This document shows, in pieces, positions 33,427 through 42,667 of a DNA stretch of 64,000 bases. The notes under the pieces are model-generated. The model was not told the DNA's origin, searched no databases, and was given only the letters and a program-made list of their open reading frames with translations. The DNA is taken from the NCBI RefSeq assembly GCF_003732275.1, contig NZ_MOBM01000012.1:124001-188000 (forward strand), written 5' to 3'. This stretch comes from Pseudomonas frederiksbergensis (GTDB lineage: Bacteria > Pseudomonadota > Gammaproteobacteria > Pseudomonadales > Pseudomonadaceae). The position numbers were made by a program, and so were the translations under genes. Position 1 is the first letter of the stretch, and every line of letters starts with the position of its first letter.

Positions 33427-34797
33427 CTAAATCGTGGTTTTTCGGCCAATTTCCGACTGAGGCGCGCTCGACATCAAGTCCACATACCCAAATGAATTCA
33501 ACTTTTCACCCGGAATTACCCGAAACATGATTGCGTCCATGATGCGGTGGGCACAGCTCGGTTCCTGGGTCGACCAAACGCCGCCACCGACAAAATAGAC
33601 ACCTGGCAGTAAATGCATCCGGAACGAAAATTTCACGTTGAAGGTGTTACCGGCACTGACGCGTTCAAAGTACGTACCGTCTTCGGGAAACCGCTGACCT
33701 GTAATAACGGCTCCAGAGACGTTACGAATGTGTATCCCCCAATAAGTACCAGCGAAGTCCTCCATGAAGTGGCCCGCCACTTCGATCTGATACGTTTTAC
33801 CAGCCTGCAGCACATTTACCACATGCCCATCCGCATCCAGGATGGAGATCTTCTTGATCTCGGCACCCTGGGTTGGATAGATCGCGGTGGTTTCCGGAAC
33901 AAGTCCCGAATCAAATGCATCGCTGGGGGCGTGCTTTGTCTCGACGGGCAACAACGCGACCTTATCGGTATCGACAGCCCCCCCCGAGCGATCTGCTGTG
34001 GTGTACAGCTCAACGAGTCGTTTGTACTCTGCTTCCGGTGCATAGATGAGTTTCTGGTAAGCACGCACGGCTTCTGGAGCAGCGCCGTACATGAGCCGGA
34101 CACCATGATCGAGCAGCAACGTTCTGTCGCACAGTTCAATGATGCTGGGCGCCGAGTGCGACACGAAGAGAATCGAAGTACCGTTGCGCTTCAGCTCTTC
34201 CATACGAGCAAAGCACTTACGCTGAAACTTCTCATCGCCGACTGCGAGTGCTTCATCGACAATAAAAATATCCGGATCAATCATCGCTTGAACGGCAAAC
34301 GCCAAACGAACGACCATCCCGCTGGAATAGCTTTTTACCGGTTGTTCAATAAAATCACCGATGTCAGCAAAGGCAGCAATTTCATCGAAACGCTGGTCGA
34401 TTTCTTCCCTTGCCAAACCAAGTACTGCGGCGTTCATGTACACGTTATCGCGCCCGGTGAACTCAGGGTCGAAGCCTGAGCCCAACTCCAGCAACGCAGC
34501 AATGCGACCGTTGGTCTGGACGCTGCCAGTGGTCGGGTTCAACGTACCGCAAATCATCTGCAGCAGAGTGGATTTACCACTGCCGTTACACCCGATGATC
34601 CCGACCGTTTCGCCCTTTTTCACTTCGAAAGAAACATCCTTCAAAGCCCAGAACTCGCGATAGAACTGACTGGACTGCATGCGCAAAGCGCCCTGCATGC
34701 GAGGCACGATAAACTGCTTCAACCGGTCACGGGGCTGATCATAGATTTCGTAGCACTTGCTAAGGTTCTCGACCTTGATAGCGACTTCAGAGGACAT
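33427..34797 (-). CDS. wzt: Polysaccharide ABC exporter ATPase, first system (Wzt-like)
   Basis: A 456-residue ATPase. Nucleotide-binding domain 1-245 with Walker A GCNGSGKST (69-77), signature YSSGM (157-161) and Walker B IFIVDEAL (177-184). A further 210 residues follow, including a beta-rich region (GTYWGIHIRNVSGAVITGQR, LLPGVYFVGGGVWS) that matches the carbohydrate-binding C-terminal domain of Wzt proteins, which in E. coli O8/O9a recognise the modified end of the glycan before export. Start: ATG at 34797, overlapping the permease end by 11 bases, with AAGGG upstream. Confidence 0.93.
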   Translation of the reverse strand: MSSEVAIKVENLSKCYEIYDQPRDRLKQFIVPRMQGALRMQSSQFYREFWALKDVSFEVKKGETVGIIGCNGSGKSTLLQMICGTLNPTTGSVQTNGRIAALLELGSGFDPEFTGRDNVYMNAAVLGLAREEIDQRFDEIAAFADIGDFIEQPVKSYSSGMVVRLAFAVQAMIDPDIFIVDEALAVGDEKFQRKCFARMEELKRNGTSILFVSHSAPSIIELCDRTLLLDHGVRLMYGAAPEAVRAYQKLIYAPEAEYKRLVELYTTADRSGGAVDTDKVALLPVETKHAPSDAFDSGLVPETTAIYPTQGAEIKKISILDADGHVVNVLQAGKTYQIEVAGHFMEDFAGTYWGIHIRNVSGAVITGQRFPEDGTYFERVSAGNTFNVKFSFRMHLLPGVYFVGGGVWSTQEPSCAHRIMDAIMFRVIPGEKLNSFGYVDLMSSAPQSEIGRKTTI

Positions 34798-35605
34798 CAG
34801 CAAATCCCTTACGTGTTTTCTGGAACCAGGCAAAACCCAACCAAGCGATGCAGGTGGTGACTACCCAATAGATTCCCAATATTTCAAAGTCCGGAAGTTT
34901 TCCCCAGAAAAGAACATCGCGCGCCATCTCAATCGCAGGTGTCAGCGGGTTGAGGTAGAGCAAATGGCGATACGCCTCGGGCAGTGCCGTCGCGGGGTAG
35001 AAAATAGGGCTCAAGAACATCAGAACTGTGGTCAGAATACCGATAAATTGTGAAACGTCGCGCAGGTACACACCCAACGAGGCCAATGCCCAGCTAACCC
35101 CCATAATGAACATGATGAAAGGGATGACGATCAGTGGCAGGTAGAAGGCTGTAGCGTGCGGCATTCCGAAAAATATTCCGTAAGCGGCAAACCATACGCC
35201 CAAGCTAATGGCGGCATGGAACAACGCAGACCCCAATACCACGACGGGCAGAATTTCGAGGGGATACACCACTTTCTTGACAAAATTGACCTTGCCAAGA
35301 ATGAGACCGGGGGCTCGGTTAATACACTCGGCAAACAGGTTGAAAATGATCAATCCCGCAAACAGGATCAGTGCGAATTCGGTTTTCGAATCACTGTCTA
35401 CGCTCCACCGGGCCCGGAGTACCGCGCTGAACACAAAGGTGTATACCGCAAGCATCAGTAGTGGATTGAAAAACGACCAAAGCAGGCCCATGGCCGAACC
35501 ACGATACCGACCTAGGACCTCCCGGATCGTCGACGCTTTGATTAACGCTGTGTTACGCCACAGGCTGGCGAACATTTCCAAAGGATTGGCAGAAAACTGG
35601 CGCAT
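34787..35605 (-). CDS. wzm: Polysaccharide ABC exporter permease, first system (Wzm-like)
   Basis: A 272-residue ABC-2 permease with six predicted membrane helices; the N-terminal interfacial region (ASTIREVLGRYRGSAMGLLWSFFNPLLMLAVYTFVFS) and the end WFQKTRKGFADVL are typical of Wzm/KpsM-type O-antigen and teichoic acid exporters. It moves lipid-linked glycan across the inner membrane with the Wzt ATPase whose gene overlaps its 3' end. Its ATG shares bases with the stop of a 57-codon frame upstream (TGATG), suggesting translational coupling. Confidence 0.93.
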   Translation of the reverse strand: MRQFSANPLEMFASLWRNTALIKASTIREVLGRYRGSAMGLLWSFFNPLLMLAVYTFVFSAVLRARWSVDSDSKTEFALILFAGLIIFNLFAECINRAPGLILGKVNFVKKVVYPLEILPVVVLGSALFHAAISLGVWFAAYGIFFGMPHATAFYLPLIVIPFIMFIMGVSWALASLGVYLRDVSQFIGILTTVLMFLSPIFYPATALPEAYRHLLYLNPLTPAIEMARDVLFWGKLPDFEILGIYWVVTTCIAWLGFAWFQKTRKGFADVL

Positions 35606-35778
35606 CAGGCAAAAACCTCAGCAGTAAATGGTGCGCTGCGTACATCATTGGCAGCAAGCGATGGGGCTATACCCAATGGAGTGGCATGGAAGGTTTCAAG
35701 GGAGATGCCTCGTTCCTCAACGCAGGACTTGAGGCAGCTCGGCATGACGTCGAACATAGCAAGGGGAGTTCCATTCAT
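35605..35778 (-). CDS. Possible 57-residue small protein coupled to wzm
   Basis: An open frame begins MNGTPLAMFDVMPSCLKS and ends SAPFTAEVFA, with its TGA overlapping the wzm ATG by one base (TGATG). AAGGA lies 12 bases before the start codon, rather far. The frame cannot extend upstream: a TAA lies five codons before. No family recognised. It could be a genuine small protein, a leader that couples translation, or the stub of a decayed gene at a recombination joint. Confidence 0.38.
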   Translation of the reverse strand: MNGTPLAMFDVMPSCLKSCVEERGISLETFHATPLGIAPSLAANDVRSAPFTAEVFA

Positions 35779-36450
35779 TGGTGCAGTGTTTCCTTAAGCG
35801 CACAGCGAGTATTGCCAGTAACAGTGGACCACCAGCGCTCAGTCAGACTGCCCGGTTCGCCTGCAGCGCGTACCGACAACCATAGTAAAAAGAGAGCCAA
35901 ATCAAGCATGAACGACTACCCGATGCGAGTCCGTCAGAGGCCTGTGCGACGGACGATGAAGACCTTATCGGCGAAAATAGCCAAGGACTGAAACCCTAAC
36001 CAATAAACTGCAAAAATGGACACCCTGACGTTAGTCAGCGATGTCGAAAATCGTCAATTTTTGCCAGCCTCAGGGCCGCCAAGCTGGAAACGTTGCAGTA
36101 AACCCAAGGCTTCAAAGCCGGCAAAGCTGTGGGCATTATCCTGTCAGATGATAACATTCAAACCCACACAGAAACACGAAAAATCCTACTTGCTCCGTCC
36201 CTCAGACACCTGCAATAGACCTTCAGCGTGATCGAAAAAGGCTCCTGCCGAGAGGTAAATGAGTGGTTTTGAGCTTCTAAAAACACCTCGGTACTGGCGA
36301 CGGTATGAACGACCATGTTCTGTCGCCAGGCTGCCGTACTTCATGCTTTATAGTCTGCGGCTCTCCGCTGCATCGATTGCGTGGAGATGAAAATCGCCAG
36401 CGACTCCACGAAAATGGCCAGTCAGCCTACCCCCCTCAAAAAAAGACAAA
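35779..36450. other. Long non-coding gap between the two export modules
   Basis: About 670 bases with no supportable gene on either strand; short frames here have atypical composition and no recognisable motif. It separates the first exporter module from the end of the second and presumably contains the promoter of the small frame/wzm/wzt/giant glycosyltransferase unit. Likely an old recombination or deletion joint. Confidence 0.5.
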
Positions 36451-36454
36451 AAAA

Positions 36455-36474
36455 AGCTGCCTGAAAAGGCAGCT
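36455..36474 (-). terminator. Rho-independent terminator after the second giant glycosyltransferase
   Basis: AGCTGCCT-tttc-AGGCAGCT read on the minus strand, followed by TTTTTTTGTCTTTTTTTTG. It begins about 34 bases beyond the stop codon and is a textbook terminator. Confidence 0.93.
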
Positions 36475-36507
36475 CATTTCTACGTGCAATGCATCAAGCC
36501 AATTAGG

Positions 36508-39500
36508 CTAAATATAACCCTCACAAGACTTCACCGCCCGGTTCTTGGCAATAAAGTAGGCTTCATGCAGTTGTTTATGCCTACTCAGCCTTACTTTTGG
36601 ATCCGCAGGCGTCCTGAACAACGATGTCGTTTTGGGCACGTAACAGAACTCATTTTTATACCCATAACGCAACCAAAGATTCCAATCCTCGAGGTTACTC
36701 ATATCGGTCTCGAAACCGCCCCGCTTCAGATATAGGTCTCTCTTGAAAAGAAGGGACTGTATGGGGATGAAGTTATGATCAAGCAGCACATTGTAATCGT
36801 ATTCATGCTTGAAGGAATCGTGAGTCTCATGACTGACTTCCGTATACCGCCCATTCGTATTGTCAGTGACTGTGCCGACCTCCATTGCCAACGAGTAAGC
36901 CGCAACGGCGGTGTCATTCTTCAGCAACGCCGCAACAAGGACCTCGACGTGATCCGAAAAAAGCAAATCGTCGTCGTCAAGAAACATACAGTATTTGCCT
37001 TTGGCGACCTCAAGACCGTAGTTGCCTGTCACCGAACGTCCTACTTTCTCCAGACCATAGAAGCTGACGCTTCGCCCTTCTGCGGACGGTACCTCAGAAA
37101 CGAGAGCTTTCATCGTCGAGCCACCGTCCTCGACCACAATTAACTCAATATTGCGGTACGTTTGGTTGAACACAGACATGATGGACTGCCTCAGGAACTC
37201 GTCCCTCTTCTGATAGGTACGAGTCACGATGGTGACCAAAGGCTGTTCAACGAAGGGGTCACCCACGCGCCAGAAAGCACCGTCTCTGATCATTTCATAA
37301 TCAAAGCCCCTGAAAGGAAAATAAGCATCCTTATCCGGACCTTTACCACCGAGAAAATAAGACGCTTTCTTTGTGAGCTGAGCAATATTACGCATCAGAT
37401 CCCGGCGAGAGCCTGGGTATGCTTGTGGCCGCATAAACAGTAAGAACTGTAGAACGATACCGCCCCACTTATCGGTCAGCCTACCATAACGCAATCTAAT
37501 ATAAGCATTGGCCAAAGTGCTGCCGGCATACTGAATCGGCTTCACATGATTCTCATGCTCATAGGTGTAATGGTAAACGACTGCTGAAGGGCAATATTTC
37601 AGACGATAGCAATAAGATCTAAACCGATAAGAAAGCTCGACATCTTCTCCATACATGAATATCTGGCTTTCATACCCGCCGACCTTAACGTAGGCAGACC
37701 GCCTGATTAAAATGCACGCATGTGAAGACCAATTGGTTTCCAGCGTCACCGGATCATAATACTTCGGATGCTCATATGGGGCCTGCCTCAACTCCCAGGA
37801 TGCGACATTTTCCTGACCGTCTGACAAAGCGCTGGAAACTATCTTCTCAATGGAGTTATCCGCGAAAGTAATATCAATATTACTGACCAAAAAATACTCT
37901 GCATCGCCTTGCCCGATAGCCCTATCATGGCCCGCACCAAAACCTACGTTATCTCCCCGCAAAACCTCAAAGCCGGCCAACTCCGCACCCAGCGTTACTT
38001 TCCAGCGCTCCAGTGCTTCGACTGTGCTATCGCTAGAGCCATTATCGACAAAATAGAGGTTCAACTTTCCAAGGGGATAGCTTTGAGATTGCAGTGACTC
38101 AAAAAAACCATCGACCCACTTGACGCTATTATAGGTAACGATTGAAACATCAACGACAGGTTGAGCAGAGACTGTCGGCGCTACCAAAACATGAGAAAAA
38201 CGACGATCCGTAATGACCTGTATCGCCTTGATATTATCTTTTGAATATATAACGGAAAGAAGCTTCACACGTAATGATTTCGAGTAAAGACCTATCCGAA
38301 CACGAATACTCGCCAAAAAAGGAAACTTCTGATAAAGCGGCCGAAGGACCGACTTCGGACTCGACACAAGTCGACGCAGCCCCGCGAAGCAGCGCTTTAC
38401 AAATGATATTATGGAATGCCCCATACCGAATACTTCATCCTTTAAAAACGAATTTTTTTCTTCTGAATTCCCAAACTTTGAACCCGTCACCTGCAAGGCA
38501 TCAAGTTGCGCCTCGACTTCAAAAAGCTGGTCCTTCACCTGAAAGAGCTCTTCATTCAACAATGCCAGATCGGCATTAATTTCTTTATTCTTTGATTCAA
38601 GCCATGAAATATAAGATTGTTGGCGATAACTTTCCAAATCAGGATCGAAGCGGTTTCTTTCAAAACCCGGTTCACTGGCATGCCCCAGTCGAGCAAGATG
38701 AGCTGACGGCTCGCAGAACTGAGCAGCAGAAAGAAAGTACTGCGTCTCGGCAAAGTCCAGAATGAAAGCTCTGAGCGCTGACGAACACACACTATCTGTT
38801 TGGTGAGCTTGCCAAACAGACATCAAATCTGCGGGCTCCCGAACATCGATAGTCAACCCCAACCCTGAATAGGGAGCCAGTCCCAGGACGTAAACAGGTT
38901 TGCCGGCCAGAGCGGCCTCAAAACCGGCGGAGGAGTTGAGGGTAAAGACAACATCCGCGGCGGCGATCAAATCAGAAATATTATCCTCTTTGCCGGCGAC
39001 GAAGACATGTTCCGGCAGCGGTGGGATAGAGTCCAACGGATGCGGTTTGACGATGATTTTTAAGCCTGATCCCGAGATAACATCCGATACATGCTGAACA
39101 TAATCAGCCATGCTCGAATAGGGAGACCCCATGATTACATTGGAGTCATCCTGAACCTGCAGCAGAACCAAAGCATTGGGTTCCCTGACGCCACCCTGGT
39201 ACTTATAACGGTCCTCCAGTGCCCTTAACCGGTCAACACATCCACTATTGTCGTAGGTCTGCACCCTCTCCAGATAGGCAGCAAACTCCGCCCTGAAGGC
39301 ACTTCGAGCATTCACGCCCTGCGGATCCGAGTAGTAACCCATGGCATTAGGTTCTCGTAACATGCCCAGCTCATTAAAAATCAGAGGAATCGTATGAGAT
39401 GAACAAATCCTGTCCAGCGAACCGTCGTAATTCCAACAAAAAACGAGATCTGGATCTAGCTCACTTACCATGCGGCGAACAAAATCGTCGTGATAAGAAA

Positions 39501-40239
39501 CCGCCTCCTTCTTGAGTATTGCTGTCCAGTCGCTCAGCCAATCAACGTCAGGTCCATTGGGGTAAACACACGAGAATGTCGCTGGACTTACCCATTGATG
39601 AGCAAATACACCGTACTCGTTTTTCAGTTCGTCAGAGCCGACAAATATGCACTCCCAGCCTTCACTGGCAAATTTGTTCGCCAGCGGCAAATACACATCG
39701 ACAATACTGCTGAACAACGTCGGCCGCCCTCTTAAAACCAGGGGCAGTGTGTAGAACACAACCTTCTTGAATTTTCGCTGCGCCACCCGCACGGCAGGAC
39801 TGCCCGCGGCAATGCTTTGCGGCTCAATATTAAATTTTACAACCGAGTTCGCTGCGACTACTACTCCCTTACCCACTACCGCTCCCGCCAGAACTGAGGC
39901 ATTTGCACCAATCCAGGCATCATCCTCAATAATCACCTCGGCCAACTTCAGACCCTGATCCTTGATAGATATTTTGCGATCATAACGATGGGTAGAAGAA
40001 GTTATGGAAACGTTAGGCGCGATCAACACATTCGCACCGATAGTTACCTTTCCACTTCCGTTGATCCACGCCCCGTAGTTAACCACGGTTCCGGATGAGA
40101 TACTTAAAAAACCGCCTGCCCCGCACTCAATAACGACATTGTCGCGAATCTGCACGTCGTCGGCGATAATACAAGTTGCTGTATCATCAACATAAAACTT
40201 TACCGTTTCGGCAATGAGCGCGTTACCAATCTTCAGCAT
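36508..40239 (-). CDS. Multidomain glycosyltransferase with N-terminal acyltransferase domain, 1243 residues
   Basis: Domains in order (numbered from a TTG four codons earlier): 1-155 left-handed beta-helix hexapeptide domain (IGANVLIAPNVSITSSTHRY, IIEDDAWIGANASVLAGAVV) like maltose/serine O-acetyltransferases; 160-510 capsule-type transferase with VKPHPLDS and FTLNSSAGFEAALAGKPVYVLG, like KpsC/KpsS-type enzymes; 550-590 short coiled coil; 700-900 GT2 (DVSIVTYNSVKWVDG, VDNGSSDST, FMYGEDVELSYRF); 1003-1220 second GT2 (VTIVTRTYQKRDEFL, LDDDDLLFSDHVE). It probably builds, and acetylates, the glycan exported by the adjacent second ABC system. Start: ATG at 40239, four bases after the ATPase stop; the TTG at 40251 has its ribosome site too close. 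Low GC. Confidence 0.88.
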   Translation of the reverse strand: MLKIGNALIAETVKFYVDDTATCIIADDVQIRDNVVIECGAGGFLSISSGTVVNYGAWINGSGKVTIGANVLIAPNVSITSSTHRYDRKISIKDQGLKLAEVIIEDDAWIGANASVLAGAVVGKGVVVAANSVVKFNIEPQSIAAGSPAVRVAQRKFKKVVFYTLPLVLRGRPTLFSSIVDVYLPLANKFASEGWECIFVGSDELKNEYGVFAHQWVSPATFSCVYPNGPDVDWLSDWTAILKKEAVSYHDDFVRRMVSELDPDLVFCWNYDGSLDRICSSHTIPLIFNELGMLREPNAMGYYSDPQGVNARSAFRAEFAAYLERVQTYDNSGCVDRLRALEDRYKYQGGVREPNALVLLQVQDDSNVIMGSPYSSMADYVQHVSDVISGSGLKIIVKPHPLDSIPPLPEHVFVAGKEDNISDLIAAADVVFTLNSSAGFEAALAGKPVYVLGLAPYSGLGLTIDVREPADLMSVWQAHQTDSVCSSALRAFILDFAETQYFLSAAQFCEPSAHLARLGHASEPGFERNRFDPDLESYRQQSYISWLESKNKEINADLALLNEELFQVKDQLFEVEAQLDALQVTGSKFGNSEEKNSFLKDEVFGMGHSIISFVKRCFAGLRRLVSSPKSVLRPLYQKFPFLASIRVRIGLYSKSLRVKLLSVIYSKDNIKAIQVITDRRFSHVLVAPTVSAQPVVDVSIVTYNSVKWVDGFFESLQSQSYPLGKLNLYFVDNGSSDSTVEALERWKVTLGAELAGFEVLRGDNVGFGAGHDRAIGQGDAEYFLVSNIDITFADNSIEKIVSSALSDGQENVASWELRQAPYEHPKYYDPVTLETNWSSHACILIRRSAYVKVGGYESQIFMYGEDVELSYRFRSYCYRLKYCPSAVVYHYTYEHENHVKPIQYAGSTLANAYIRLRYGRLTDKWGGIVLQFLLFMRPQAYPGSRRDLMRNIAQLTKKASYFLGGKGPDKDAYFPFRGFDYEMIRDGAFWRVGDPFVEQPLVTIVTRTYQKRDEFLRQSIMSVFNQTYRNIELIVVEDGGSTMKALVSEVPSAEGRSVSFYGLEKVGRSVTGNYGLEVAKGKYCMFLDDDDLLFSDHVEVLVAALLKNDTAVAAYSLAMEVGTVTDNTNGRYTEVSHETHDSFKHEYDYNVLLDHNFIPIQSLLFKRDLYLKRGGFETDMSNLEDWNLWLRYGYKNEFCYVPKTTSLFRTPADPKVRLSRHKQLHEAYFIAKNRAVKSCEGYI

Positions 40240-40243
40240 AGCG

Positions 40244-41503
40244 TTAAGCAACCTTCACAACGTTTACGGTTGACGGACAATAAGCCACGCCTACAGCCTG
40301 ACGACCACCAGACACACTCATTTTTCTCAAGGGCCAACGCTGATCCAGCTCAACACGCTCGCCATCGAGACTGGCCATACCGATATACAGAAAGTACTCA
40401 CCGGGCGCGACATTCAGCGAATAGGAAAAGCTAACCTTATACGCCCCTTCCTCGAAGCTTATTTCACCGCCAGCCAAAAGAGTATTATCACCCGCCACGT
40501 CGACACCTTTAGCGTTTCGTAACGAATAACCAATCACAACATTGCTAAACTCAGCCCGAGACTGAATATAGCAATTCATTATAACTTCATCCATAGGTTC
40601 GAAATGATTCGTTGGGACTCCCGCAGCATCAAGAAAATCAACCGCATTGATTTTTGCTTCTCCGGAGCCAAATCTCACTTCTGAAATATCACCCAACTCT
40701 TTCTCGTAAGAAACATCAACATGCAGCTCCTCAGCTAGCCCCATTGGCGATGGACCCGCATTACGGATATTTTTTTCATAATTCTTGGTGGCCGACAAAA
40801 CGTCGGCACTGTAATCAATTATGCGACCGGCCTGCATTACAATGACTGCTTGGCAAAACCGAATAACTGACTGAGTATCATGAGAAACAAAAAGTATAGT
40901 CGTACCGCGCTCCTGCATATACTTCATTCTAAGCATACACTTAAGCTGGAACCCTGCATCCCCTACACTCAGCGCCTCATCAACAATAAGCACATCGGGA
41001 TCAACATTAATTGCGACAGAAAAGGCCAGCCGCGCAAACATGCCACTGCTGTACATTCGAACAGGCTGATTGATAAATTCGCCAATATCTGCAAATTCCG
41101 TGATTGCCGAAACACGCAGTTGCATTTCCGCGTGACTGTAGCCCATCAAAGTGCCTTGAAAGTAGATGTTCTCCATCCCGGTATAGTCGGGATTGAAGCC
41201 GGCCCCCAACTCCAATAACGAGGCTACCCGGCCAAATACTTTAACGTCACCGCTTGTCGGCGTGAGAACACCGGTCAAAATCTTGAGCAACGTACTCTTG
41301 CCTGCTCCATTCTTTCCTAATATACCAACGGTCTGCCCTTTCTTGACCGTGAAGGAGACATCCGAGAGAGCATGAAAATCATGATGCCGAGGTTTCCCGA
41401 ACAAAGACAATGCCTCAATCAATCTATCAACAGGCTTGTCGTACAGTCGATAAAGCTTACAGATATTGCTGGCAACAATGGCGTCCTCGAATACTTCAGT
41501 CAT
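40244..41503 (-). CDS. wzt: Polysaccharide ABC exporter ATPase, second system (Wzt-like)
   Basis: A 419-residue ATPase with Walker A GKNGAGKST (63-71), signature YSSGM (151-155) and Walker B VLIVDEAL (171-178), then about 180 residues of beta-rich extension (VAGDNTLLAGGEISFEEGAY, LNVAPGEYFLYIGMASLDG) of the Wzt carbohydrate-binding type. The extension is clearly different in sequence from that of the first Wzt, so the two probably recognise different glycan ends. Start: ATG at 41503, sharing a base with the permease stop (TGATG). Confidence 0.93.
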   Translation of the reverse strand: MTEVFEDAIVASNICKLYRLYDKPVDRLIEALSLFGKPRHHDFHALSDVSFTVKKGQTVGILGKNGAGKSTLLKILTGVLTPTSGDVKVFGRVASLLELGAGFNPDYTGMENIYFQGTLMGYSHAEMQLRVSAITEFADIGEFINQPVRMYSSGMFARLAFSVAINVDPDVLIVDEALSVGDAGFQLKCMLRMKYMQERGTTILFVSHDTQSVIRFCQAVIVMQAGRIIDYSADVLSATKNYEKNIRNAGPSPMGLAEELHVDVSYEKELGDISEVRFGSGEAKINAVDFLDAAGVPTNHFEPMDEVIMNCYIQSRAEFSNVVIGYSLRNAKGVDVAGDNTLLAGGEISFEEGAYKVSFSYSLNVAPGEYFLYIGMASLDGERVELDQRWPLRKMSVSGGRQAVGVAYCPSTVNVVKVA

Positions 41504-42291
41504 CACAAAACATCCGCAAAGTGAGGTCTTAATTTTTTGAACGTCCGCAAACCTACCAGCATGAGAACAGTCAGAACAATCCAGAACACAATCGTTTGCT
41601 CCAGACGATCCCAAAACCAGACACCCCGAATGAGTGAATCCCTGAATCCCTCAACAATATAAGAAAACGGATTAAATTGAAGATATTTTACAGCCTTGCT
41701 CTGCATGGCGTTGATATCCCAGAAAACGGGAGTTAACCAGAAACCAAACTGTACCGCCATGGAAACCAACTGACTCAGGTCAGGAAAGAAGATAACAACC
41801 GAACTGGTGATCCAGGCTATCGCCAACAACAAAGCAAACAAACAGACAATATAATAGATGACTTGAAGCCAGTAGATCGTTGGCGTATAGCCATAAACCA
41901 AAAACAAAAGAATCAGTATGCAAACAAAAAAAATGTGAACCATCAACGCCGAACCCAGCTTCACCAACGGCAGCAATGAAACCCTAAATACTATCTTCTT
42001 TACCAGAAAACTATTTTCTTTCACCGACGAGCATCCTGAGTTCAATGCCTCGACGATAAAAAACCAGGGCACCAGGCCACAAACCAACCACAAGACAAAC
42101 GGAAAATCGTTTTGAGCGGCCGCCTTGAATCCAAACTGAAATACGAACCACAAAATAACAGTAGTTGCTACAGGCTGAATAAAAACCCACAAAATACCAA
42201 GGTAATTTGTCAGGTATCTTGCACGAAGGTCATTGGCTATCAAACTCAACAAGACCCTTCGATCCCGTGCAAACTCTCTGAATATGCGCAT
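41503..42291 (-). CDS. wzm: Polysaccharide ABC exporter permease, second system (Wzm-like)
   Basis: A 262-residue ABC-2 permease with six predicted helices. It opens MRIFREFARDRRVLLSLIAN and contains RARYLTNYLGILWVFIQPV, with the end GLRTFKKLRPHFADVL as in the first permease, but the two are distant in sequence and this one is rich in phenylalanine and isoleucine codons of low GC. Start: ATG at 42291, with AAGGA eight bases upstream, preferred over an in-frame start at 42339. Confidence 0.92.
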   Translation of the reverse strand: MRIFREFARDRRVLLSLIANDLRARYLTNYLGILWVFIQPVATTVILWFVFQFGFKAAAQNDFPFVLWLVCGLVPWFFIVEALNSGCSSVKENSFLVKKIVFRVSLLPLVKLGSALMVHIFFVCILILLFLVYGYTPTIYWLQVIYYIVCLFALLLAIAWITSSVVIFFPDLSQLVSMAVQFGFWLTPVFWDINAMQSKAVKYLQFNPFSYIVEGFRDSLIRGVWFWDRLEQTIVFWIVLTVLMLVGLRTFKKLRPHFADVL

Positions 42292-42667
42292 CAAACTATT
42301 CCTTCGAGATAGACACCCAACAAGGTCATCAGCCAACAATCGAAAGGCCTACAGACAGTCAGCAGCCTTCTGTTTCCTTTAATCCGTGATTCAGAGAAAC
42401 GACCAGGCTTGACACTCGACCGTTATCCCTCTTCCCTGCACAACTGAGCGGGACACCCTATCACTGTAGCCCGAAAAATCAGAATCTTATCCGCAGGGTA
42501 GGCCTACATCGGCCAAGCGCCCCCGCTCATGCCTCCAACTCATAAGCCCTCCTCACCTGGGAGATCTGTTTCGTTAGGATACGGACTTTTAATGGGCGAA
42601 ATATGTAAGAATTCTGAAAAGGTCGTAAGAAAAGTCCTAGAAAAATCGACCTGCAAAACAGCAGACA
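42292..42667. other. Leader region of the second exporter module
   Basis: 376 bases between wbpL and the second permease. Probably carries a promoter for the permease-ATPase-glycosyltransferase unit. It also holds an 18-codon frame (42487-42543, minus strand) with a very strong ribosome site, GAGGAGG six bases before its ATG, reading MSWRHERGRLADVGLPCG. No other gene is visible. Confidence 0.45.

Noticed and set aside
35686-35991. A 101-codon plus-strand frame in the gap between export modules
   Set aside because: No motif, no ribosome site, and atypical composition; it overlaps the 57-codon frame coupled to wzm on the other strand.
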